Part shown: positions 33,978-44,610 of the stretch, piece by piece | How the letters are laid out: each line of letters opens with the position of its first letter | How positions within the stretch are numbered: the stretch's first letter is position 1 | Source of the DNA: Takakia lepidozioides | Taxonomy: Eukaryota > Streptophyta > Takakiopsida > Takakiales > Takakiaceae | Reading direction: 5' to 3' | Length of the DNA: 60,000 bases | Assembly (NCBI GenBank): GCA_030704615.1 | Contig: CM060734.1 | Location: 1,676,001-1,736,000, forward strand | Position numbers and translations under genes: made by a program | The notes under the pieces: generated by a model | What the model was told of the DNA's origin: nothing | The model's input: the letters and a program-made list of their open reading frames with translations, nothing else | The model's database searches: none

Positions 33978-35689
33978 ATGTTCGTTGCAGCTGGAGACAC
34001 TACGGGGAGAGGCATTCCCCAATCTGGTGAATGGTGTCCGGTGCAAGGACTACTACATGTGAGTTCCATTAACCAATGAATTCCCCCCCACTAAGGGAGA
34101 GATCTTTAGGATTTCATCCCGGTTTGTTGGAAGGAAATGTTGGTATTTCCTATCCATTGACTCATTGGTTATTGGAGCTCCACAACGAGGTGGAGTGTGG
34201 GGCAACTAAATTGCAATAATCCAATGAAATTTCTCCAATGGGGCTCTTACCCAAGTAGGTTATTGACACCCTTTCTTGGAGTTCCAAGGGTAGATCTTGG
34301 GATGCGGGGCAACGCAGTTGCATTAAAGAGGTGGTTTGTTCTCCAAAGTGAATTATCGAGTAGTTATTGGAATCCACAAGGACAGACCTTGGGTGCGGGG
34401 CACATAGAGTGCAGTAATCTAACCCACCTTGTAGAATTAGAATTCGTTTGATATGGCATAAGCTATGAAAGCTATGACCATCCAATTGCCAAGTAGAAGA
34501 CTTCATACATCTTCGTTATTAATCACGTGTTGTGAGTTTCTTTTCTTCTTCACCAAGTGAAGAACCACAGGTGCAGGAATGGGAACAATGGGTTGGCTAA
34601 TATATGCACTCTTGTTCAATGCACACTGTTGATCATCATTTGTTTTTTTATCACAGAGTAAATCTGTGTCTGCTCAAGCATATCTCGAGAAAAAGTAAAT
34701 GCTTGTTGTATCAAGCATTTTGCAGTATACGGATGCTCCCTGCATGGAGCACAGCGACTTCCCGCATGGGGATTCTAACCTTAAACCTTTTGTCATTTTC
34801 ACCTTACCCCGCTGCAGCATTCCTCGTAGAGAGAGAAAAGTCAGAAGCAGTGAGGGGGTAAAAGGTGAGTTGTAGAGCAGTGGTTGCTGCTCCCCTCACA
34901 TGAGTGAAGGGCGTCAGGCACAGGAAAACCCAAAAGGGCCTGTGACCTCTTCAGATAGAATGATACATTGTTCCAGAGTATGGTCCTCTAAGGTTCAGAA
35001 TGGATCCAGTCGTTTCTTACGTCAAGAATTTCATCATGAGCTCTGCGAAATCCATGAGAGGTCCCTGCGAGTCATGAACCAAGTTAGATTGTAGTTAGAA
35101 ATGGTGCGTCTATTTCATGGGTAGGATCCTCGGGTATCCAATCTTTTCTGTTGTTACAGGAGCCAAGAATTAGGACTCCCAGAAGCATCTTGTTTAGGAG
35201 CATTTAGGCCCGTCCGAGCTCGAGTCGAGGCCCCAACATGTTACAATGAGCTGTGCACATCCATAAGAGGTCCCTGCAAGCCATGTCAAGTAGGGTAGAA
35301 CCAAAGTCCTTCCAAGGCTATTTTAGAGTAGAATCGTCAATTTGCACCGCACATATCTCTCTTACATCATCTAGGGGATTCGAACCCAGTCCTGTGGGGG
35401 AGAATGGTGGTTTTGAAGTATTTTATATCTGGGAACTCCAACTCTCTCCGAAGAGGGCGAGCTGGGTGGTTTTGAAACATTTTTTGGCTTTTGCTTTTAT
35501 TTCCTCCTCTCTCCCGGAAGACTCGAACTCTCTCCGAGGAGGAAGAGCCTGAGGGGAATTATTCTTATCTTTACTCAAGGGAGTCGTTGACTCCAATGGA
35601 TATCAAGGATACCCTAGTAGGGGGATTTTACGAACAGATCCTGGATTCTCTTACACTTGGGACGAATGTTCCCCATTGGTCGCCATATA
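33978..35689 (+). other. Non-coding tail of the composite element
   Basis: No ORF is recognised. It contains three diverged ~95-105 bp repeats (34162-34430) and a second pair centred on AGAGGTCCCTGC (35060 and 35265). Phrases such as GGGATTCGAACCCAGTCCTGTGGGGGAGAAT near 35375 look like the purine-rich 3' part of Ty3 elements. Confidence 0.45.
34162..34430 (+). repeat. Three diverged ~100-bp tandem repeats
   Basis: Units start near 34168, 34273 and 34365 with TTNTTGGA(G)NTCCA and each contains TGxGGGGCA...GCA.T. They are strongly diverged, so old. Confidence 0.6.
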
Positions 35690-35841
35690 TGTAGATGCAT
35701 ATATTGGTACACTTTTCTTTTCAGATCGTTTTTGATCATAAAACAAGCGGTTTCGGCATTGTACCGCCAAAACAAGTTAGTTTGTTAATTATCTGGAAAT
35801 CGTTGGTAAAGCACATAGGAAATTAGATAGTGTCTGCGATG

Positions 35842-36234
35842 AACATGGAGTGGAACTCTGGCGTCAAGATGACCGTAGGAAGCTGCATCGATAGCAGATT
35901 AGGCTGCCAATTCGGTACCAGAAACGGCAAGTTAATCCTGTTGAAACAATATAGGACGACTGTTCCAGTCCCAGATTGCGATCTCTCTTTTCTCCCGCCT
36001 TTCAAGTCCAGTAGGAACACACGGCGAGGAGCTTGGCAATTGGTGGAAGCGACATGTACAGCGATGGAATATCGCAACAAAGCAATTGGCCGCATCGGAA
36101 TGACAGCAGGTCAGGACGACTTCAAACGGCAAAGCGTGGACTTGTTAGCGGTGCGGGACAGCTGGAGGGGACTCCGGAAAACCTATGACTCAATGGCAGG
36201 GTCAAAGACCCCAGAGCCATCACCAGGGATTTGA
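35842..36234 (+). CDS. Conserved ~130-codon open frame in the ~1.1-kb repeat
   Basis: An open frame from the first internal ATG (MNMEWNSGV / TMEWNFGV in the other copy) to a stop after EPSPGI. It is present at the same place in both repeat copies (about 26790-27175 and here), with substitutions but no indel. The family is not recognised, and I see no membrane segment or zinc motif. It could be an accident of recent duplication. Confidence 0.25.
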   Translation, partial: NMEWNSGVKMTVGSCIDSRLGCQFGTRNGKLILLKQYRTTVPVPDCDLSFLPPFKSSRNTRRGAWQLVEATCTAMEYRNKAIGRIGMTAGQDDFKRQSVDLLAVRDSWRGLRKTYDSMAGSKTPEPSPGI

Positions 36235-36656
36235 TTTCCAAAAATACCACAAAATCAGTGTGTAGCGAAAATACGACGAATGGCGAGAAGTGCAACCTTT
36301 TACCACCGATGGAGCTGAGAATTTACAGGCTGATACAAGGTATATAATTGTAGTTTGTCACCAAGTTTGGTGATTTATGGAGCTGATTAGCAGCGGGGCC
36401 AAATTATTGAGTCGACAGCACTCACGGGGCCCATTATTTGCATTTCTACTTTTTGGATGGATGAAAAATCCTGGAATTCGCCTTGAGAAGCTGGATGGAT
36501 GAAATGACAACTCACGCCAACTGGTCATCCAATTGGATGGATGAAAAGCCAGCTTTCATTTGCCTCTAAGACTTTTCATCCATGTTGAATATTATATTAT
36601 AGATCCTCCAAGGAAACAATAGTTTAATGAATATTTTCCATTAGTCTCAAAAACAG

Positions 36657-36662
36657 TATAAA
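36657..36662 (+). promoter_or_regulatory. TATA box in repeat copy 2
   Basis: CAGTATAAAAGAAGG lies in the segment missing from copy 1. Loss of this segment would silence copy 1 if it drove transcription. Confidence 0.5.
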
Positions 36663-36824
36663 AGAAGGGCAAGGCTTCCCTTGTTCTTCATCTAGTTCTT
36701 CTCTTGCTTAGTTTCCTCTTGTTGTTGTAGTGTTGTTAGTTTGAGGCTTGAGGAGGCTAGATCCTAGGGAGTGGAGCTTGAAGCTCCATAGTTAGGTAGA
36801 ATTCTTGTGATTTAAGGCAAGTGG

Positions 36825-39800
36825 CCTAGCTTGTGGGCCTTTGAGCCATTTCATTTGTGAAGGAAGAGGGCAATTTCATGTAGAGGAAAGTGACTTGAGG
36901 ACGAGTAGGAGGGGCTGGTGTGGACTTATGGACGAGAGCCCAAGTGGAGGCTGCATAGAGTACCATTACTTGAGTCGATAGAGCATCCCAAGCACTCTCG
37001 CATAGAAAGGTTGATCCCATCTTACCATTTCACCATTTATGTATGTGATTCATTTATTTTCCAAGCAAAGCTTGAAGTTGAAATCCTGATTTAGGCTCTT
37101 CAAAAGAGGAGAGTGCATTGTGGAATCCCACTATTTCATGTCTAGAATTGACGAGGGGAAGAACCCCATAGCCTATTGGAAAGGGTACCAATAGAGGTTT
37201 GTATTTGAATTGTTTGAAGAAAGAATCTTTGTGTTTGATTACTAATTTGAAATATAGCTAGCTCTGGCAAAGGTAGGCCAGTAGGCTGGATCTATGATAT
37301 AAGGCCATTATGTGCTAATCCCCCCCCCCCCCCCCCCACTAGCAAGCCATGGAGGCCTAGGGGAGGGTGGGTTGTATTTTTTTTGTCTTGGGGTTTGGGC
37401 GGGCTGATTTTGCTTGACAACAGCTGCCCCAAGGTCGTGAGCAGCCCGGGAGGAGCTCGGGTGCTGCGCCTAGAGAGTAGGCACTCGATTACTAAAAGCG
37501 TGGAGGCAGTTGTGGCCCAGCCACGACGTACGGGAAGCGGGGCCCCAGTGTTGACCTTAAGTCGTACTGAGATCAAGTACATCAGCCGCGTGGCTCGGGC
37601 ATGAGGCCCTGAAGCGTGCGAGCAGAGGGCGAGTCTTTACCCGCAGGATAACCAAAAGCTGAGACGGACCGGCGGACGCCGGCGTTAACCGCAGCGGTCC
37701 ACGGCTTGGACCGCTACGCACGAATCTGCGCCCCGCCACGTGGCGGGGGCATTTTACCAAGCGGGCAATGCGTCTGCAAATTCCCTCAAAAGAGGGTATT
37801 CTTACTTTTAGCTATTAGATTCAATTTATACCCCTCTAAGGGTTAGGAGCCATTATCTAAGGCGCCAGTGGTAGATAAAATCTAGGATTTTGGGAGGACG
37901 TAGCCTTGGAGGGGAGCCTTCTTATGACTCCAAGAGAGAGCCAAGCGGGCCTGTGAGCAGTGAGCTAGAGGCGGAGACCTCGAGAGACAAGGGAGGAGAG
38001 AAAGTACTCTGTCCTAAAAACTCGGCTACAATGCGCCTTTGTGTCAGAGCCCAAGGTAGAGGATGATTTTTTCCACGGAGGGAAAGCGCATCAGCGCCTT
38101 AAAATAATGTAAAGGGGTGAAATCAGGCTTGGACCCTACAGTGGTTATTTGATTATGTACGCATGCATGTTCTAGACTAACGAATGTAGTGGCAGGGATG
38201 AGCTCTCAGCGAGATTCATTCATCCGATAGGGCCGCGGCAGTTTCCCGCGGCAAGGAATTGTTCTCGGGTGTTCCTCGGTTCTCATTGGGTTCCCAATGG
38301 CATCTTTAGGCGCCAAGGGTATCTTTGGATTCCCCACATGATTTCCCATAGGGGAGGTATTTTATTTATTTATTTATTTATTTATTTTTTTCTGATTTTC
38401 TTAATTTCTTTTATTTTCCAGCATTTCTTATTTGCAAAATTGCTGAAATATGATAGATGCACGTGGTGAACGTTATAGCCTGAAGGGCGTTGATTAAACT
38501 GATTGAATTTATTGAGTTGAGGGGCTGAGAACCACCTTATTGAACTTGGTGAACCTATTGGATTATGATAGGTATTTGGGCCATTCCTTTGCTAAGACAA
38601 AGTATTTTAGGCACTGGGGTAGGAAGCGTTGGCCCTTCCATCAGAGATGACTTGAACTTAAGCACTCGGTGAAGGAGGGGCATTGGGAGAGGAAGATTTT
38701 TCCTCTTCTTCCTAGGCTCGGCAGGTGCCTTGTGAAGGGATTAGAACATATCTCGGCTATAGGCGGCTTGGAGGCCTAGGTGGTAGGAATTAGACAATAA
38801 AACACAAAGACTTGGAAGGCAGTTACTGAGTAGATTGTAGGATACCGTAGGACTTAGAAACGCAAACTCGCCCTGTGAAGAGGAATACGTGATTTCTCTT
38901 TGCCGGTAGGACTTAGATAGTGATCATAGCCACCATATACGACCACGGACCCCCTGCACTAACCGCAGTCGGGTAGGCGGTTCAGTGAGCCCAACCTACA
39001 CCACAACTTACCACGACCCCCCCCAGACTAATATGCCGTCACCCTGACTGCGCGCGCTCAGGGCTCGTCACCCCCCGCGTTGGTGATGACTCTGATGCTA
39101 ATTGGAAGCATCGTGGTTCTAAGAGACAGGGTCGATCTAGGGTGCAGCTTTCCTTTAGCAGCCTTGAGGCTCAGTAAGTGGACAAGCAGTTATGCTCCAC
39201 TCATGTTCACTGTTTAGTTCTTGTTCTTCATGCTCCTCGGGCTTCCATGTAGCTCCTACGGCTTGTTTCTTTTTTATGCAGCTAAGTTGCTTGACAGCTC
39301 TCCTCATAGCTACTAGGACCTCTTGCTCCTATTGCTTCCCTCTGCTTTCTTTCCTTACCTATGATCTGGAGGCAGGAATCTATCTGCCTTCTAGTTTTCT
39401 AGTGGTATGTTTAGCTTGGTTGCAGCTTTGCTGCTGGCAAGGTTCTCAGCTTGCTGCTCTCATTTTCTGATTCCTTCTTAGTCTCTGTTCTCGAAGCAGT
39501 GTCTTACGAGGTCGGCCTTTATGTCACTCTTTGGAGGTTATTTTTCCTCTTGTACCCGGGCCTAGCCGTGTTTTCTATTTAATATGAGTTCAAGGGCTTC
39601 TATCCCCTTGTATGAATTGGAAAAAGTGGATGAAAATAACATTGTACAATTCAACAAAGCAGGGAGCATCTAATTTGTAAGATCTAACTATTTATATGTA
39701 TCCTAAACATTAACATTGATCTGTGACGGAGCAAGATATTTCTTAAACAAGTAGGGCAGTTTCACACTAACAGTTAAAGGGCCCTGCAATCCGGGTTTCT

Positions 39801-40500
39801 AGGAAGTAGATTTTCCTATGTATCTTTGGCAGATGTTAATATTTTTACTGATCCCAACTGCAACTAATTTTCTGACAGCATGGCCACCCTCTCACATTGA
39901 AAACAGCAAATTTTAATGAACTATCCGACCGGCATATTTTCGAGAAAACTGGGGGTCATGAAATTGGAGCATGCAACAAGGGCTGTAGAGCTCCAGATTC
40001 TATGGCGGTGCATATGCTCTCGTGTCAGTCCCTTGGATGAAAAGCAGGGGTTGTTGGGACATTAATGGCGACATAGACTATCTTTGGTTATATGATTGTT
40101 TCTACACTAACAGTCATGAGTTAAGCCAACTTGGATACTGAGCTGGCCGATGTGAGGTCAGCTTGTAATCTGCATGTCCAATGAGAGTGGTACATCTGGA
40201 TCTCCAGATTAGCCTCATGATTATTTAAATGAAGAGTTCATCAGGCTGAGGCAGGATGTTTTTTTTATGATCAACCTGGTGCTCTGGATGTGCGTGTGCT
40301 GCTGGATGAAACAGTTTTGATGCTCTGCAGCGTATTGTGATTGGTCTAGTTGGCTTGTGCTCTGCAATAGATCCTTTCTTATCAGCTTAGCAAGGTTCTA
40401 CAGCCTACATTTATGTGCTTGACGTAACCTGCAGAGGATAAGGGCATATCCCTGCGTCGGGAGCTTTGGTGGAGATGGGGGGCACTGCGAGAAATCTAAC
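36825..40500. other. Gene-free stretch
   Basis: No supported gene. Notable contents: a C-run at about 37321-37340; perfect palindrome CCCGCCACGTGGCGGG with a central CACGTG near 37732-37747; a GCGGTCC/GGACCGC hairpin near 37692; and (TTTA)n at about 38357-38388. A pyrimidine-rich block at 39190-39480 gives a spurious Cys/Leu-rich ORF. GC-rich pieces at 37.4-37.8 kb suggest another old insertion. Confidence 0.5.
38357..38388. repeat. (TTTA)n microsatellite
   Basis: About seven TTTA units in a row followed by a T run. Confidence 0.9.
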
Positions 40501-40678
40501 GGCCCTAATGTTCTAATGATGATAGCCTAGGTTCGGTGTGGCTATGGTGGAAAGATGGTTGTACGGGAAATCTAGAAAGATGGCGGCGCAATCCACCATG
40601 TTCAATCATTTGTCCCTCCCTGTGTATGTTGTTTCTGTCGGTTTTGTGTGTCTTGTGTCTTCTTTGTGAACGAACACT

Positions 40679-41600
40679 ATGCAAACAGCGGCCATGGCTT
40701 CCAGTTCGAATGATGTTGCTTCGTTTGTGATTGAAGACGATTCGTTCGAAGCTGTTTTCCTGAGTATTGTGCATAATCTTGCGTCCCCTGAAGTGCTTAA
40801 GCCTTACGAAGGAGAGCCGCCAGTGAGAGGAGATGCGGAGATTCCGCTTAACGTTCCCTCTGATTACTAGATAAAAAATTTGAACGGATGGCCGTTGATG
40901 AAGCTCACAAAACTGTGAATACTGAAGGAGAGAAACGCGAACAGCGTCGCAAGATAGCTGAAGCTAAACAGGGTGGGTTCGTTGGTAGGCTACTTACAGA
41001 AGCTGCATGCAAAGGTAAACGCTGAGCGATTTCCTCAGGCGGTCATCCGTGAGCGACTTGGACAGGGCGAGCTGCTCTCTTGGCCTCAGATCAGAGTGCC
41101 CAAGTTTGTTGTCACCCGCGATCGTACCAACAACCTTGAAAGCTTCATACACCCCAAGGTTCCTAGTGGCTACCATTTTTGGGAATTTGTCCGGGGTGGG
41201 AGTGCAGCGGCGCTAACGAATATCTGCCCTGCTTGGAGTGCACATCAGCCTGTTGATGATTTTTCATGGGAACAATCCATCACTGGCATCCCCCAACACT
41301 TGTTTCATTTCTCTGCTCGGGATGTTGTGAACTTTTCTGGTGAAACGTTTGATCACGAGAAAGTTGGGCTATGCCGAGTCCAGAATCCTGCTTAAAGGTA
41401 TCATTTACACACCTTGGTGGTCAAGGAGAAGGTGATGCGCACGGTGACCCGTGTTGCATTTTGGCTGAAGGTGGCTCAATCACTCTGGCATCTACATGGA
41501 GAAGCTGTCTATCTTAGTCACAACCACCGCTTCATTTCGTCCAACACGGTCACGGATTGGGAGAAGTGCATGCTGCATCCCAGTGACAGGTGATTTTCTC
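40679..41600 (+). pseudogene. Broken ORF of unknown family
   Basis: Three protein-like pieces in different frames. 40679-40870 starts MQTAAMASSSNDVASFVIED. 40973-41395 contains VPKFVVTRDRTNNLESFIHP and HFSARDVVNFSGETFDHE. 41400-41590 reads VKEKVMRTVTRVAFWLKVAQ. They are collinear and would join with two indels or small introns. I do not recognise the family and see no signal peptide, membrane segment or zinc motif. It could be an accessory gene of a DNA transposon or a host relic. Confidence 0.4.
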
Positions 41601-41871
41601 TGTGCCATTTTGTTGCTATGTTGAATGCTTACTAGAGCTAAGGCCAAAATCTTAGAACACAACGCTGCCATGGGTGAGTGTAAGGATCCTTGTGAACGCA
41701 TTTTTTAAGCCAGTGAACCCAGTACCGAGTTCACTGCTGGTGGCACCCGAATACCTGGGCCTGAGACCCAGCCAAGTATGGCTACGAATTCTCATTAGGA
41801 ACAACAGTCAGGTGAGCCCGACCTCGAAGAATTGTGCCACGCCATGAAGATGATTTCTGATCCTAGTTATA

Positions 41872-41965
41872 ATTCCTGACGTGACGTGGCGCTGACACGT
41901 CTGACGTCACGTCGGCCGTCAAGTCCGACGTGCGTCACGTCGGACGTCATGTCGAAACCGGACAT
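41872..41965. repeat. Cluster of CGACGT/ACGTCG palindromic motifs
   Basis: About 85 bp densely packed with GACGT/ACGTC in both directions (TGACGTCACGTCGG, then GTCCGACGTGCGTCACGTCGG). It includes a perfect TGACGTCA core, the usual bZIP-binding octamer. No gene starts directly downstream. Confidence 0.75.
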
Positions 41966-42082
41966 TTATCTATGTAATTTTTTTTACATTTCACTTTTAC
42001 GATTAACTTCTACCCTCTCTAATGACATGGCAACCGCGGTGTAAAACACACGTGGATACTTATTAATATTTAGTAATTCCTT

Positions 42083-42871
42083 TTATAAAATGCGAGCGTC
42101 CATAGGGGCGGTCGCTTGCAATTTATTATTATTTAAATGAAGCGACCACTTCTATTTTTTGTTTTAAATGAAGTGTCACTAGTGGTCTCCTGTAATTTGT
42201 TTAATTTTTTTAAATGCAGCGACTGCCAGTGGCGGTCGGTGGTTTTTTTAATGTAGCAACCGCCATCCAGCGGTCGTCATTTTTAATTTTTAGAAAATTC
42301 AGCGACCGCCGTGTTGCGATCGCTGTTATTCCCTAATTAATTTTTAAGAAATTAACCGACCGTAAGCGACCGCCAGGCGGCGGTCGGTTTTTTTTGTTTA
42401 TTAAACAATTTAGCGGTCGCTGTTTTTCCCCAATTGTTTTAAAGAAATTAAGCGACCGCCAGGCAGGCAGTCGCTCTTTTTCCGTAATTTGGGTTTTCTC
42501 AAGAAATGAAGCAACCGCCACAAGGTGGTCGCTCGTTTTTGTTTTATTTTAAATTAGGCGACCGCCGTGTGGCGGTCGCTCTTTTTTCCTAATTTGGGTT
42601 TTTTTAAGAAATGAAGCAACTGCCACAATGGCGGTCGCTGATTTTTGTATATTTAAAATATTACGCGACCGCCTAATGGCAGTCGCTTATTTGTTTTTTA
42701 ATTAAATAAAGCGACCGCAGTTTGGCGGTCGCTTCTTTTATATATCTAAAAATATGCAGCGACCGCCATATGGCGGTCTTTCTTTGTTTTTTTTTTCTAA
42801 ATATAGCGACCGCCGTACGCCGTTTTTTTCTTAAAAAATTCAGTGACCCCCCGTGTGGCGGTCGTTTTTTC
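42083..42871. repeat. Array of ~14 hairpin units GCGACCGCC/GGCGGTCGC
   Basis: Every 48-66 bp an arm GCGACCGCC is followed after 0-6 nt by GGCGGTCGC, e.g. near 42557, 42709 and 42757. AT-rich spacers such as TTTAAGAAAT separate them. Units are diverged in spacer but conserved in the arms. Short ORFs in both directions across it are shadows of the symmetry. Confidence 0.9.
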
Positions 42872-42948
42872 TGTTTTCTAAAAGCATCAAACGACGCCTG
42901 GCCACGTGGCGAGGTGCCACTAATCAAGGAAAAATGAAACACATGGGA

Positions 42949-43260
42949 AGGGGGGGGGGGGGAATGCGGGTTTGAACCAGTGACCTCGCCAATGGCGGGA
43001 GGCGTGGCGAGGCGCGACTGGCCAATTGCGCCGCGCCAACGAGTGACAAGGCGCCATTAGCCAGTCGCACCTTGTCATGCAGAATGGGGGGCGGGGGGTT
43101 TATAAACCAATCCTCCTCCCTTTCTGATCACTTTTGCCCCTCTCGTGGAGCGGTCCCTTGGCATCCTGTAGTCTTTTCGGACTTCGTTGCTTGGCACTGC
43201 CAACGGGAGGTGCAAATGTGAATTTTTTTTAGGGGGGGGGGGGGGGGGGGGGGGGTGGAG
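42949..43260. repeat. Homopolymer G runs
   Basis: G runs at about 42949-42962 and 43231-43254, the second at least 20 nt. They lie just upstream of the kinase-like gene. Length is likely unreliable. Confidence 0.85.
43101..43106 (+). promoter_or_regulatory. Possible TATA box of the kinase-like gene
   Basis: GGTTTATAAACC, itself a palindrome, lies 340 bp upstream of the ATG at 43445. A possible 3' splice site TTTTTGCAG at about 43365 lies between. Confidence 0.35.
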
Positions 43261-43444
43261 AGGTTTTGTCGGGTTTTTATTGGTTGGTCCCACACCCTTG
43301 TTCTATGTTTCATCATTCTAGCTCCATTTTGCCGTTTTTGGATCTCTTGTGACGTGTTTTTGCAGAAACTAGAAAGATACCATCCACACGCGTCCATTAC
43401 CGATTATGAGGATCGCTCCTCTATAGTGGGCAAAGGTTTATACA

Positions 43445-44607
43445 ATGTCGAGGGTTATGAATTCAAGTTCTGGGGCGGGGTCGTCGTCTGGGGGTCGGAG
43501 GAAGAAAAAACATGCCCACGAGCGGGATAGCCAGGTCAACAAGCAAGACTACCCGGGACCGGATGCCTTGGATAGGGTGAAACAAATGGTAGTTAATTAT
43601 TTCAGGGGTAGGGACATGATGAGGCTGGAGAGTGCTTATGTCACGCATGGATGGGAGGGGTTTCAGATTTTTCAGCAGAATATGGAGAGGAAAATGACGG
43701 ACGCTTTGGTTGGGGATAAGTGGACGGCGGACAGAGACAAGCCGAATTTCAATCGGTGGATCCAAAGCAGGGCGAAAGACGTCACATGGAATTTGAGGCA
43801 GCCAATGAAGACATGGAAAGGTAGAACAACCGAGGGTCGGGTGCCCTCCGCCGAAGCTGAGTTAATGCGGCGTGTCGAGTATTGGGCGCACTCGGCAAGT
43901 CAGAATTTACATCGCCGGACTAGGTTAGTCATTTCGAAGGCGGGGTCATCGGGTGGGGGAGGCACTTTCTCTTTATTACGTGAACTCAAGTGCGAGGGTG
44001 GTACAAATTGGCCCTTACAAAGAAGGAGGGTATGCTAAGGTCCGTCAGTGTAGGATTGTTGGCGATTCTAGAATACCGGAGCGTTGGGAGCTAGCGGGAA
44101 AAAACCCCAAGTCCAAAAATCCATAAAATGCGCTGAGACAACATAACGACGAGTGTTTGGCAGTGAAGTTCCAGCATCCGGGTATTATATCATATTTTGC
44201 TGGGAATGCACGTAAGGTAAAGGGTTACACTTGCTGGTGGAATGGGGGGACAATACGCGACATGATGAACCTTGACAGAAAATGGGACAACGATTGGGAC
44301 AACAGAGAGATTGTGGAAAAAAATGGGAACGGAAGAAGAGTTCCATGAAACCGATCGTTTGCTTCGCTTCCGAAAAGTGCGCAGTAAACTTGCACTGGTG
44401 TGCATCATGGATGTTGTCCATAAGAACGGTGTCGTGCACAACGACTTCTCCCCCGACAACATCTTGGTGCATTTTCTAGATGACACCGAGGAGATCAAGA
44501 TTGGGGTGTGTGATTGGGGCTTAGCCACCCCATTGGAGATACGCAAAGCCTCGTCGTACCAATTTGAAAACCAAGACAAGCTGGATCGGGAACTCGCGAA
44601 AAGATAG
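43445..44607 (+). pseudogene. Protein-kinase-like gene, frame-broken
   Basis: The ATG at 43445 opens MSRVMNSSSG followed by a Gly/Lys-rich leader. A helical region of ~150 residues of unknown fold follows (RVKQMVVNYFRGRDMMRLES, FNRWIQSRAKDVTWNLRQPM). A kinase domain comes next: Gly-loop GGYAKVRQCRI near 44027-44060 and a Lys in ELAGKNPK near 44090. Then come FQHPGIISYFAGN and NGGTIRDMM, catalytic loop HNDFSPDN (44437-44460), and DWG (44512-44520) instead of DFG. The Lys, Asp, Asn and Mg-binding Asp are all present. The frame changes near 44025, there is an in-frame stop near 44125, and a 7-A run at 44317-44323 shifts the frame again. The reading ends at a TAG at 44605. Whether these are real mutations or assembly errors is open. 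Confidence 0.7.
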
Positions 44608-44610
44608 TGG

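Larger units (their letters stand above)
35690..36824 (+). repeat. ~1.13-kb direct repeat, copy 2 (candidate LTR)
   Basis: Same start (TGTAGATGCATATATTGG) and same direction as copy 1. It holds an extra ~60 bp with a TATA box at 36657-36662, as expected of a promoter in an LTR. Similarity to copy 1 ends at about 36823. Confidence 0.65.

Noticed and set aside
39192-39470. 92-codon Cys/Leu-rich ORF resembling a membrane protein
   Set aside because: Low-complexity pyrimidine-rich DNA. It starts at a non-ATG codon and has no supporting context.
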